Below are positions 55,601-61,254 of a stretch of DNA of 64,000 nt, in pieces. The position numbers and the translations under genes were made by a program. Source of the DNA: Blastobasis lacticolella. Taxonomy: Eukaryota > Arthropoda > Insecta > Lepidoptera > Blastobasidae. The notes below the pieces were generated by a model. It was given only the letters and a program-made list of their open reading frames with translations, was not told the DNA's origin and ran no database searches. The stretch covers positions 12,391,545-12,455,544 of the forward strand of contig LR990042.1 of NCBI GenBank assembly GCA_905147135.1, given 5' to 3'. Position 1 is the stretch's first letter; the number at the start of each line of letters is the position of its first letter.

Positions 55601-57950
55601 AAAAAAATTTAAATTATTAAAGTTTGGGCCGTGTGTAAGCGTACCCAAGATGCTGGCAGTATTACCTCTTTAAATAGCAATACTTATTTTTTGCGTGACG
55701 TAGCTGCCAGCTCTTCGGTCAGCTGTGGCGTCGACCAATTTTTTGGAAAAATCTCTGTACAAAGAGAAGGCCCCGGGGCCCCACGGACCCAGGGTCTCGG
55801 CACCAAATGCAACAAAATCGTACTGGGTGCCGATACCGATATGCCTTTCAACTCAGCTGTCTATGCCGCAGCGCCAGCTTTTCTAGTAGTAAATGGCAAA
55901 TTGGAGGGTGCCAGAAAGAGGACACACATTGCATCCCACACCATCTTCGAAAGGAGGAGCGACATTCCGTCCAGTCTCTTATAGTAGGGGAGCCCACAAT
56001 GCTAAATGGGGATTTACTCGAGCGTCATAGAGACCTATTGAATTGCGAAGCTTATATAATAAAATAATGTATACCTTTTCATCGGTGGGGGGAGCAGCTA
56101 TAAATTTTCAAAAATGTAAAAAAAAACGATTGCATGGACATACTCGAGCGCGTCAGATATTGATAGCATCCATGTCCTACGTATTTTTAATAATGTACGT
56201 ATGTTAATCTGATCATTTGCATGATGGGGGTGGTCATACGTAGGGGTTGAAAATGAGAAAAAAAAATTATCGAGCGCGTCAGATTTTCTAAGGGGATGTT
56301 AAGTGAACCTAAAAAAATGCTCTCATCTAATAATCTGACGATTTGGATGTGACGCAAACTCGCGGCCATTATTAGAATGTGCCAAAAAAATTCGCCATTT
56401 TGAAATACTCAAGCGTGTCAGATTAAGATATATATGGTTCATCTTTATGTCCTAGACGTGCTGTCTCATAATCTGACGATTATCTGGAGGGATTCGCCTA
56501 ATCTGATAATTAAAAAAAATATATTTTTTTTTTCACAGTGTCGCGGACAAAGAATAAAATCTTTGGCCACGTAGTCTTATTTTTGTTTTCTTTTTTATAT
56601 GGCCCTACATACTAGCCAAGAAACCGTTGTCCGCTCGATGGTGCCGTGGTGCCTAGCATTCATTTTATATTATAATTATGACGTTCATAAGTGTTTGTGA
56701 AAACCTAAACTGAATAAACGTATTTGAGTTTGAGTTTGAGTTTGAACAAAATAAGCCAAAACGTTAGAAATACGTTGTAAATAATATCATGCCACGAACA
56801 AGCTGTGTGATCAGCTGTGATGATGTCATGGCAACAGAAAACAGAGTGGGGACGGAGTTAGAGAGTAATAGATAGAGAAAAAGTGAGAGAGGAATAGAAA
56901 CGCGGGGCGGGGAATATAGGCATCACGTAGCTGCACGTATTAAACTTTATCGACGAATTTTTGTTACTTCGGCTTGTGGAAATCGTCAGATTATATATTT
57001 TTCGTGATCCTTGAATTATTTGCTTCAAAATAAAAAAAATTCACCCACGCTCGAGAATGTCGAGATGACGTTTTTTTTTTACAACTTTGCAGCCCTCCCC
57101 TTTCTTTACGTTACTTGCGAATTGTCAGATTAGTGGAATATACACTTTTTAGCATGTAAATAACTCACCCTACCTTAATCTGACGCGCTCGAGAATTTCT
57201 GATGATCAATTTTTTTTTACTAATCTGATCCTTTATCCTTGACGGGCGGCCATAGATATGAGGCTCATATTTGGTGGAGGTACTTAACCGGGTACAAGGT
57301 ATACCCTGTATATTAATCTGCCGCGCTTCAGTAAATCCCGAAATCCCCGCTTGGGCTCCCTTACCATCGTCACGGCTCTTGAATAGTCGGCACGTTGACG
57401 GTAGCGAGAGAGCGGCGCTAAATGTCGGGCATAGCGTGAAAAGCGATAATAATAAATACGATAATTAAGAAATAATACCTGACTATAAATTATAAAAAAG
57501 TATAATATGTATTTTTGAAATTAGAATATATAATTTTGTCCCGTAAGCTATGAACGTAAACAAGACTGTTTACGACTCTGCAGGTTATCCAATTTCTGAT
57601 ACGAATACCAGAAGTGGGTAGAAATTGTCGGAAGAAGAAATGAGTCATAGAAACTCAGCTTGAGACACACAATATATCTTCTTCCCCAGTAAGATGCATT
57701 TGCAGAGATAAGTGTCTATGTACCGTGTATTCCCATGATGAATCTTCCCATTGAGGGTGTGATCGATTGAAATGGAACTTAATTGTCTCTAAATACGACT
57801 GAAATTAGCCGTAACAAAATAAAATCCATGCCAATGCGGATAGAACTCAAAACGGGATAATCTAAATAGATAATCTGTACACTCACTTGTAGCCGAAGTC
57901 GTCGCAAAGAAGCCAGGCACGAGGATCATAAGCAGAAGTAACGCTGACAT
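28555..57950 (-). CDS. Gene C: giant secreted protein with exon-encoded mini-TIL repeats
   Basis: A 29-kb minus-strand gene with a TATA box, a 64-nt signal exon, two full TIL exons, and then a long series of shortened TIL exons of 38, 34, 32 and mostly 31 codons, ending in an exon with TAG and poly(A) signals. All internal exons are phase 1-1. Joining the intact ones and skipping six damaged ones gives 3420 nt, 1139 residues plus stop, of which 18 x 31 residues come from the near-identical array at 32317-37420. The repeats keep the outer TIL cysteines (CGxNE-Y, CxC, GYVKD, CVP) but lack the inhibitory loop. This argues for a cross-linked extracellular structural or adhesive protein, similar in kind to the zonadhesin-like silk proteins of moths, rather than an inhibitor. 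An older boundary between two genes near 42 kb is possible. Confidence 0.78.
29262..29366 (-). CDS. Gene C: 35-codon short TIL exon
   Basis: 105 nt, acceptor tttcacag, donor A|gtaagt. CGKNEEYD, KCVC, KKGYVTD, LCVPDSSC. The last Cys is now within the exon at normal TIL spacing, and the junction codon becomes AAT (Asn). Confidence 0.88.
29608..29700 (-). CDS. Gene C: 31-codon repeat exon
   Basis: 93 nt, acceptor attacag, donor T|gtaagt. CGDNEEYD, QCVC, VKGYEKD, KCIP. Confidence 0.88.
29812..29904 (-). CDS. Gene C: 31-codon repeat exon
   Basis: 93 nt, acceptor tgtaacag, donor T|gtaagt. CGNNEVYD, QCVC, KKGYIKD, DCVP. Confidence 0.88.
30000..30670 (+). pseudogene. Jockey/R1-like LINE C-terminal fragment
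   Basis: Plus-strand reading gives LDSIDRHAKRLIGDDTLVDSR-like sequence, KVVGL, VDIPPSRNQRFAYT and LFPENNNLGVLKSRVNRYI, with frameshifts. It lies in the intron between 30688 and 29904. Confidence 0.75.
30688..30780 (-). CDS. Gene C: 31-codon repeat exon
   Basis: 93 nt, acceptor ttttttag, donor T|gtaagt. CGDNEEYD, KCVC, KKGYAKD, KCVL. Confidence 0.88.
31117..31209 (-). CDS. Gene C: 31-codon repeat exon
   Basis: 93 nt. CRDNEVYD, QCVC, KKGYVKD, DCVL. The donor T|gttagt is weaker than the others, which could allow skipping. Confidence 0.85.
32317..32409 (-). CDS. Gene C array exon 18
   Basis: The most diverged array member: K to N in the DKKQKQ segment, IVGY for IDGY, and Ser to Cys before the last Cys (NCCVP), giving an extra cysteine. 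Confidence 0.92.
32609..32701 (-). CDS. Gene C array exon 17
   Basis: Consensus 93-nt exon. Confidence 0.93.
32712..32760 (-). repeat. SINE-B 3'-end fragment in one array intron
   Basis: (AAAT)n then cgtggacaaattcacacagcgcca, matching the end of SINE-B at 55101. Present in only one of the 17 array introns. Confidence 0.85.
32950..33042 (-). CDS. Gene C array exon 16
   Basis: Consensus exon; the intron that follows (32702-32949) is 248 bp because of a SINE-B fragment. Confidence 0.93.
33242..33334 (-). CDS. Gene C array exon 15
   Basis: Consensus exon; shares the acceptor variant tctgaag and the nearby aaatgtacg intron marker with array exon 10. Confidence 0.93.
33534..33626 (-). CDS. Gene C array exon 14
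   Basis: Consensus 93-nt exon. Confidence 0.93.
33826..33918 (-). CDS. Gene C array exon 13
   Basis: Consensus 93-nt exon. Confidence 0.93.
34118..34210 (-). CDS. Gene C array exon 12
   Basis: CVCI is followed by VGY instead of DGY (GTT for GAC), otherwise consensus. Confidence 0.92.
34410..34502 (-). CDS. Gene C array exon 11
   Basis: Consensus 93-nt exon. Confidence 0.93.
34702..34794 (-). CDS. Gene C array exon 10
   Basis: Consensus exon; acceptor variant tctgaag and donor followed by gtaagtgg instead of gtaagtag. Confidence 0.93.
34994..35086 (-). CDS. Gene C array exon 9
   Basis: Consensus 93-nt exon. Confidence 0.93.
35286..35378 (-). CDS. Gene C array exon 8
   Basis: Consensus 93-nt exon. 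Confidence 0.93.
35578..35670 (-). CDS. Gene C array exon 7
   Basis: Consensus 93-nt exon. Confidence 0.93.
35870..35962 (-). CDS. Gene C array exon 6
   Basis: Consensus 93-nt exon. Confidence 0.93.
36162..36254 (-). CDS. Gene C array exon 5
   Basis: Consensus 93-nt exon. Confidence 0.93.
36452..36544 (-). CDS. Gene C array exon 4
   Basis: Consensus 93-nt exon; the following intron is 197 bp, two shorter than the others. Confidence 0.93.
36744..36836 (-). CDS. Gene C array exon 3
   Basis: Consensus 93-nt exon, acceptor tctaaag, donor T|gtaagt. Confidence 0.93.
37036..37128 (-). CDS. Gene C array exon 2
   Basis: As the consensus but the Asp of GYVKD is Ala (KAKDN), from a single base change. 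Confidence 0.92.
37328..37420 (-). CDS. Gene C array exon 1
   Basis: 93 nt, acceptor gttgaag, donor T|gtaagt. CGENEVYD, QCVC, IDGYVKD, SCVP. One synonymous AAG difference from the consensus. Confidence 0.92.
37852..37910 (-). pseudogene. Gene C: decayed array unit
   Basis: Acceptor gatgaag then CEENKLFDTQWKRCICTDG matches the first two thirds of the array exon, after which similarity is lost and no donor remains. It marks an eroded edge of the array, next to unrelated repeat sequence at 37440-37850. Confidence 0.75.
38837..38929 (-). CDS. Gene C: 31-codon repeat exon, diverged
   Basis: 93 nt, acceptor tggacag and donor T|gtaagt. CGENEEYN, QCVC, IDGYVKD, VCLP. Closest outlier to the tandem array; joins with TGC at the next exon. 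Confidence 0.88.
39717..39809 (-). CDS. Gene C: 31-codon repeat exon, diverged
   Basis: 93 nt, acceptor tgcgtag and donor T|gtaagt. CRENEEYD, QCVC, KKDYVKD, ACIP; final base T starts a split Cys codon. Confidence 0.86.
41066..41179 (-). pseudogene. Gene C: 38-codon short TIL exon with stop
   Basis: 114 nt. CSCGSNEEYNKWKK then TAA where Gln is expected, then CVCIKGYVRDKKGNCVP. The donor is weak (C|gtaaat). Same length as the intact exon 52516-52629. Confidence 0.8.
41215..41745 (-). repeat. Dispersed repeat, arm 2 of an inverted pair
   Basis: The minus-strand sequence matches 43443-43660 (ggacccggcgcgactacg, acacctactttacccctac, aagcgttcatag, agcgactttgttt). The plus strand end at 41690-41745 resembles the LINE C-terminal family at 17840 and 53210. 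Confidence 0.6.
42163..42353 (-). pseudogene. Full TIL terminal exon with internal stop
   Basis: Acceptor cctacag, then phase-1 reading DKRCDNRPHEW*DSC (TAG where Tyr is expected), CPYSC, PRTC, YIC, VPC, ASCTC, RKGYYRN, TCVTQE and TAA at 42165-42163. It has nine TIL cysteines and lacks the tenth. It ends in a stop rather than a donor, so it was once a last exon. This suggests a former gene end inside gene C. Confidence 0.75.
43443..43660 (+). repeat. Dispersed repeat, arm 1 of an inverted pair
   Basis: ggacccggcgggacttcg, acacctactttacccctac, gcattaaaatccgt, aagcgtacatatatacatag and agagactttgttttata match, in reverse orientation, the sequence at 41215-41480. Confidence 0.65.
43732..43827 (-). 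CDS. Gene C: 32-codon mini-TIL exon
   Basis: 96 nt, acceptor tttgtcag. CGPNEVYN, LCFC, KKGYVRD, NCVLE then T|gtaagt. Relative to the 34-codon exons, six bases around the donor are lost, so the last Cys codon is split across the junction, the arrangement later seen in the 31-codon repeats. Phase 1-1 is kept. Confidence 0.82.
44248..44660. mobile_element. 413-bp MITE
   Basis: Inverted ends atgaggagttttccagtagg and cctattggaaaactcctcat, extending inward through agatggcgc and acaattttggtaat for roughly 80 bp in total. Flanking TA-rich bases fit a TA-type target. No coding capacity. Confidence 0.8.
44743..44844 (-). CDS. Gene C: 34-codon mini-TIL exon missing two cysteines
   Basis: 102 nt, acceptor tttgcag and donor C|gtaagt, frame open. 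CGPNEVYD, LSFC (Cys changed to Ser), EKGYVRD, NCVAEF (final Cys changed to Phe). Probably under relaxed constraint or on the way to loss. Confidence 0.75.
44942..45005 (+). repeat. SINE-A 3' fragment
   Basis: gcggacctcgggtcct and gcaaccgggatttaacgcc resemble the end of SINE-A, more diverged than other copies. Confidence 0.5.
45108..45208 (-). pseudogene. Gene C: frameshifted mini-TIL exon
   Basis: 101 nt, one less than its 102-nt sisters: a base is missing in the N-E-V codons (CRPN-AAGTG). Splice sites are intact (tttttacag, G|gtaagg). It must be skipped for an open frame. Confidence 0.82.
45400..45501 (-). CDS. Gene C: 34-codon mini-TIL exon
   Basis: 102 nt, acceptor ttttctag and donor C|gtaagg. 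CGPNVIYE, LCFC, KHGHVRD, NCVPEC: five cysteines; GYVRD has become GHVRD. Confidence 0.82.
45835..46096 (-). mobile_element. SINE-B copy
   Basis: On the minus strand: tRNA-like head gacctgagtggttcaatgg with a decayed B box, then the tail with gtaacgggtctgggtgttc, ggcgctgtgtgtgaattt and gtccacgg. Same family as 54474 and 55101. Confidence 0.82.
46850..48120 (+). pseudogene. RTE-like LINE fragment (endonuclease to RT start)
   Basis: VIQVYAPTS-like sequence, then VVMGDFNAKLGKRSGDE and MNSFFRKPDNRRWTW with a DGVTKNKIDFIL motif (46939-47240), a linker region (47295-47900), and DNKAPGDDGVTAELLKAGG at 47950-48015. Several frameshifts and stops. It inserts into a gene C intron opposite to the gene. 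Confidence 0.8.
48448..48512 (+). repeat. SINE-A 3' fragment
   Basis: tcatggtcaaggcggacc, gggccctcatacgcgagag and gggacattaacgc match the end of the 50687 copy. Confidence 0.7.
48595..48655 (-). pseudogene. Gene C: truncated mini-TIL exon remnant
   Basis: Only the 3' half survives (CYCKNGYVRDSK...VLEC and donor A|gtaagt). The first half is gone and one cysteine is changed to Ser. Confidence 0.75.
48822..48923 (-). CDS. Gene C: 34-codon mini-TIL exon
   Basis: 102 nt, acceptor ttctgcag and donor T|gtaagt, phase 1-1. CKDNKVYD, LCFC, KNGYIRD, NCVLEC: five cysteines. Confidence 0.84.
49102..49198 (-). pseudogene. Gene C: frameshifted short TIL exon
   Basis: Good acceptor (tttttacag) and donor (A|gtaagt) remain, but the exon is 97 nt. 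CGPHEVY is followed by a net loss that puts LCFCKKGYVRD in another frame. Including it would break the message; skipping it keeps phase. Confidence 0.82.
49635..51635. mobile_element. Non-autonomous element with very long inverted ends
   Basis: The left arm (49635-50092) and right arm (51155-51635) are reverse complements over about 460 bp with very few differences, apart from a roughly 23-bp gap in the left arm. The ends read aagagcccatgagggcc and ggccctcatgggctctt. The 1.06-kb interior has no transposase and carries a SINE-A copy and a LINE-type tail. No clear target duplication was seen. It lies in the gene C intron between 52516 and 48923. Confidence 0.85.
50687..51115 (+). mobile_element. 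SINE-A copy plus LINE-type tail
   Basis: The body (50687-50990) runs from catgtaccagtgac through ggcagtcgctccactg, ctgccaaatcctgg, gaccccgggccct and gggacattaacgcc. It is followed by aggaccagtagtttcg, a (CAAA)n run (about 51060-51084) and tataatattagtatag, a common lepidopteran RTE/SINE tail. Confidence 0.78.
52516..52629 (-). CDS. Gene C: 38-codon short TIL exon
   Basis: 114 nt, acceptor tatacag and donor A|gtaagt, phase 1-1. CKSNEEYD, CCVC, KKGYVKD, NCVPEQDC: six cysteines. The middle of a normal TIL, with the reactive loop, is absent. Confidence 0.86.
53060..53395 (+). pseudogene. Dispersed LINE C-terminal repeat, copy 2
   Basis: Parallels 17690-18045: LLSAIG, then WIFHLSARAA, EWNALPASVF-like sequence, KLDAFKARV and a KTAIKCLA ending, with frameshifts. 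It lies in a gene C intron. Confidence 0.6.
53433..53615 (-). CDS. Gene C: TIL exon, diverged
   Basis: 183 nt, 61 codons, acceptor gattaag and donor C|gtaagt, phase 1-1. Key residues: SCGGDDNAISGC, GSC, PTC, KSC, AIC, NACNC, KKGYI, KCVPIKNC. The N-terminal motif lacks the usual N-E-x-Y. Confidence 0.85.
53909..54109 (-). CDS. Gene C: full TIL exon
   Basis: 201 nt, 67 codons, acceptor ctttcag and donor C|gtaagt. Key residues: PRCKTHEVYAEC, PGPKKCC, PVC, EKCPSKPACIC, EDGYVRD, ICICKENC. Related to gene A exon 2 by its PGPK..C and CP..P.CxC features. Confidence 0.87.
54474..54722 (+). mobile_element. SINE-B copy with tRNA-like head
   Basis: Head gacctgagcggtttagtgg (A box) and gggttcgattcccgg (B box), then gtaacgggcctgggtgttc, a variable AT part, and gatggcgctgtgtgaatttg ending in an ATTT tail. 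It lies in intron 1 of gene C. Confidence 0.87.
55101..55348 (-). mobile_element. SINE-B copy, inverted
   Basis: Same family as 54474, opposite orientation and 380 bp away, with head gacctgagtggttcagtgg and B box gggttcgattcccgg on the minus strand. Confidence 0.87.
55620..56065. repeat. GC-richer repeat remnant, type unclear
   Basis: Base composition differs from the surroundings. Open frames on both strands are short and have no motif I recognise. Probably a fragment of a retroelement. Confidence 0.35.
56090..57340. repeat. Element with repeated CGAGCGCGTCAGAT motif
   Basis: ctcgagcgcgtcagat occurs near 56143 and 56268 and, changed, near 56408. The opposite orientation (aatctgacgcgctcgag) occurs near 57176, with decayed forms near 57045 and 57305. 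Shorter cores (aatctgacgat) lie between. The arrangement suggests a fold-back or satellite-like element. A tandem gagttt run is at 56726-56745. Confidence 0.6.
57887..57950 (-). CDS. Gene C exon 1: signal peptide
   Basis: The ATG at 57950 begins MSALLLLMILVPGFFA and the leader ends SAT, with donor A|gtgagt, 64 nt, phase 1. It is highly similar to the gene A leader and joins the exon at 54109 with ATA (Ile). Confidence 0.88.
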
Positions 57951-57997
57951 GGTTGCCTACAATGTGCAGTCTGGTTCCTGACCATCTGCCGCGGCAG

Positions 57998-58005
57998 CTT
58001 TTATA
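57998..58005 (-). promoter_or_regulatory. TATA box of gene C
   Basis: TATAAAAG on the minus strand about 48 bases before the ATG. The leader shares AACCAGAC and a Cat-rich start context with gene A. Confidence 0.7.
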
Positions 58006-58259
58006 CATTTTTGCAATAAATGTGTCAACAAAAGAACAATTGTTTGTTTTTTTATTTTATTTTATATTATATTAGTATAGTACCTACGTAATTGCATGCG
58101 ACTTTGGGCTGGACGTAAATGACTGTTTGCCCTCAATAAATTATTTTTTTCAATAAAAACTTTATTGATCAAGCAATGCACACCTTGGAGCCAAATTTGT
58201 CGTATACTGCGGTTCCAGAGAATGGAGAAAGACAACATACTGTGCCGACCCCACATGAA

Positions 58260-58500
58260 TGGGATAAGGGCAGGCAAAAGATTACACTAAGGTTATGGAA
58301 TGAACTACCCCTAAGGTCCCCTTTCTCTTGAAGATCTCCATGCTGTACTTTTCTGGGAAAACCTTTTTCCTGGAGAGTACAGCAAGTACTTCAAGAATGG
58401 TGTAAAAAGTTTTGAAAGGGGTTTTAGTCGGGTTTGCGGTGACTGCTTACCATCCGGTAGGCCGTAAGCTTGTTTGGCACCTTAGTGGTATAAAAAAAAC
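58260..58500 (+). pseudogene. LINE 3' fragment
   Basis: Plus-strand reading gives LRLWNELPLRS and later a tail with catccggtaggccgtaagc, cttgtttggcaccttagtgg. The same tail is seen inverted at 23309 and 23841. Confidence 0.6.
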
Positions 58501-58671
58501 AATTAGTCGAGTTGATACCATTAAAGTTTTAACTAGCAGTGAACCAGTAGGGTAAGTTTTTAGGTGCTTAACATAACGATTGTTTATAAATGTGTCTTTA
58601 CCTGTAGAGTCACCTTTTTTGTCGCAACTGTCTCAGATACTTAACAGAAAAAATATTAATTCAATCGGATT

Positions 58672-58920
58672 CATCATCATCACAGCCCGTATCAGTCCAC
58701 TGATCCCACGAAAGGAGAGGTTACTGCCATAATCTCCACGCTTGGCAGGCGGGTTGGAGATCGCAGTGTTTAAATATAACAATGGAAAATACTGCTGCCC
58801 ATTTTCCAGACAACGGAGACTCTTGATATTTTGCCTCAAAAACATTAGTTGCCATGTACGACACCCATGAGTGTAAGGGGTTGGTGCTATTCTACTCTGC
58901 CGGACACCACACGGCCAGTC
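58672..58920 (+). repeat. Dispersed repeat, copy 2
   Basis: Same family and orientation as 8327-8592, about 80 percent similar by eye. Confidence 0.75.
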
Positions 58921-59229
58921 AATCGGATTAATTCTTCGAAATTAATAATCACATGGCCTATGCCATAATAGGCTTTACCTTTTTACATCAAAATTCACGT
59001 ACATTTTGCGATGTTGCCAGTTTTGAAACGCCCAAATCATTTGCCTTACCCTGACTATTCCGTGGAACATCCATTATTAACGTAAATTTCGATATTTCAG
59101 GAATCATCTTCTCGTATGGAACCTAGACCAGGTTCAGTAAGTTTTTGAGCGTTTCTGTTAGCGCTAATGCAAAAGATTTATCTAAACTAGGGAGAAGACA
59201 AAAACTTGATAGCCGGCTTGTCCGGAACC

Positions 59230-59880
59230 CGAGCTTATGACTAATACCTATTCACAGCTGTCATGGGACAAGCCGCTTTGCAGATTCGAGCGAAGCAACC
59301 TTTTAAGGCCACTACCGGGTCTACGAATGCGACCCAGCTTTCGCTTCCGACTCAGTGATGTCAATCCAGCGCTTCTTGGATCGCCCGTAGGGCTTCTTTC
59401 CTGATACCTGCAGGATCAGGCACCTATTCCCCATCAATTACGCACGCAACACGTGACCATACCAGCGCAATCGAGCCTTCTCGACCTTATTTGCTTCCCT
59501 CACGCCAAGGATGCCACAGATGTACTCGTTACGTACTCGATCGAGTCTCGTAACTCCACTACAGTATTGTCATTTCTTTGGCGTGGAGTTCGCGGACGTG
59601 TTTTGTCAACGCCGGCCATGTCTCGCAGTCACACAGCATCACAGGTCTAATTATACTCTTTTATATAAGCCCCTTGAGTTTGACAGGGATTTTAGGGTCA
59701 CAGGTGACAGCCGTGAGCTCCCGCTATTTGGCTGCAGAGATTTGGGATACCTATCGCCGGACTAGTGCAGCAGGGATTGGCGGAATCTGTATTTATTTAT
59801 TCTATTGACAGCTTCGTTCTCATTCAAGATCCGCGCTGCAGCTAGCCATATACTCCATTTTGGCGACGTTCTGCTTTAAT
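59230..59880 (-). pseudogene. RTE-type LINE C-terminal fragment
   Basis: Minus-strand reading gives RPVMLCDCETWP, then REANKVEKARLRWYGHVL and RSKKRWIDI, typical of the RTE ORF2 end, with stops. Confidence 0.72.
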
Positions 59881-60154
59881 CGTGAAAAAGGACGAGTTTG
59901 ACAGGAGGCTTTCTCATGATTTTATAAGTAATGTCAAAATTTTCTGGAATTTCATAAAGTACCTCGTCCGAGCTGTTTAAGATCAGAAGCCAAGATGACA
60001 GTGTAACAAAAGGCGATGCTAATATGTTGAAAAAACTGAAGAAATATTTTAAAAGTTTGTTCGAAAGAAGTAGGAGTGTAGTACAAGTCCCATCACTTTC
60101 ATAAATGTATGAAAGTACTTAATAATAAATGTGAAATAAGTATGGATGATATTT

Positions 60155-60330
60155 TGAAGCCATGAAAATAATGAAAGTGGGAAAATCTCCAGGGTATGAT
60201 AGGGTGTCGGTCAAAATGCTGAGGGTCAGCGTGGTGGCCAGTCAGCTAGGCTGTAGGTTGTTTGTTGTAAACGGTCGAATGCAAGGAGACTGGTGCAAGG
60301 CTGTTGCAATTTCGCCACCTTATAAGTGAT
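60155..60330 (+). pseudogene. RTE-type LINE RT fragment
   Basis: MKVGKSPGYDRVSVKML and later DWCKAVAISPPYK, matching the start of an RTE reverse transcriptase domain. Confidence 0.65.
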
Positions 60331-60438
60331 CGCCAGCATTCTCTGCAAATTTTAAGTAGATTGAATGAAAGATATCAAATCAAATAAATAAAACCTTGAT
60401 TTAGTTTAGGTCTTTTATAAACGTTTATGAATGTTATA

Positions 60439-61254
60439 GGTCGACAACTTAACTGGTATATCGCCTGCGCTGTGGTGGGGGGCAGAGTGGGTAATGTCAT
60501 GTGACGTTTCGGGGCTGAGCGCGGGGGCGCGGGGCAGAGAGTTTAAGTAACGTTTCTCAGTGCGCTCGCGGACTCCGCACAGCGCGATTAGTTATTTTGT
60601 TACGAAAGCTCGGAACAACGCACACGAGGTTTATTTACCGAAGTTGGAGGCTCAAAAATGTTAGCTAAAACATTAGTCTAAAAATTATCCTAGATACAAG
60701 ATCCCTTTCATTTTTAAGCACATGATCACGTCGCAATTGTTCTGTCCGCCCACCCGAAAGGTGTATGTTTCCAAAAGTATTCAATGGGGACGTCTCTCTC
60801 TAGCAAGATGGACCGACCACCTGGTCGCCGGTACCTGGACGAAAGGTCGCGGTTATCAGCTAAATGCGACCGGCACAGGGCCCACCTTTGTGGCTCAGCA
60901 TTGAAACAAACAACATACAAACATACATACATGTATGATACGACAGGCACTGCTTATAGAAACAAATCTTTACTTTTTTTGCAATGAATTAAAAATCGAG
61001 GTTTAGTTTTACAATTTGCATCGATCGACAAACATTAGGTTTCCAGTCTTGGGATATAATATCTTGGAACAAGTTCGGGCATAATCTCGTGTGCATTTTT
61101 TCATCGTCATCGAGTGACGTTTCGCGGAAGAAAATGATCACTGCCCCGCGCCCCGCATCCCCGCGTTCATCATAGAAAAATCACACTCCCGCCTACCTCA
61201 CCACTCACACACCTCACACTTTCCGCTGGCGATATACCAGTTAAGTTGTCGACC
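60439..61254. mobile_element. 816-bp TIR element
   Basis: Near-perfect 28-bp inverted ends (ggtcgacaacttaactgg and ccagttaagttgtcgacc), with weaker inverted similarity for some distance inward (gtgacgttt / aaacgtcac, gcggggc runs). A short LINE-like reading (ARWTDHLVAGT, 60795-60840) is embedded. No transposase. Its right end directly abuts the poly(A)-like end of the LINE at 61255. Confidence 0.8.

Noticed and set aside
55631..55984. 117-residue plus-strand open frame
   Set aside because: Overlapping open frames on both strands and a GC-rich island suggest a retroelement scrap; no domain could be named.
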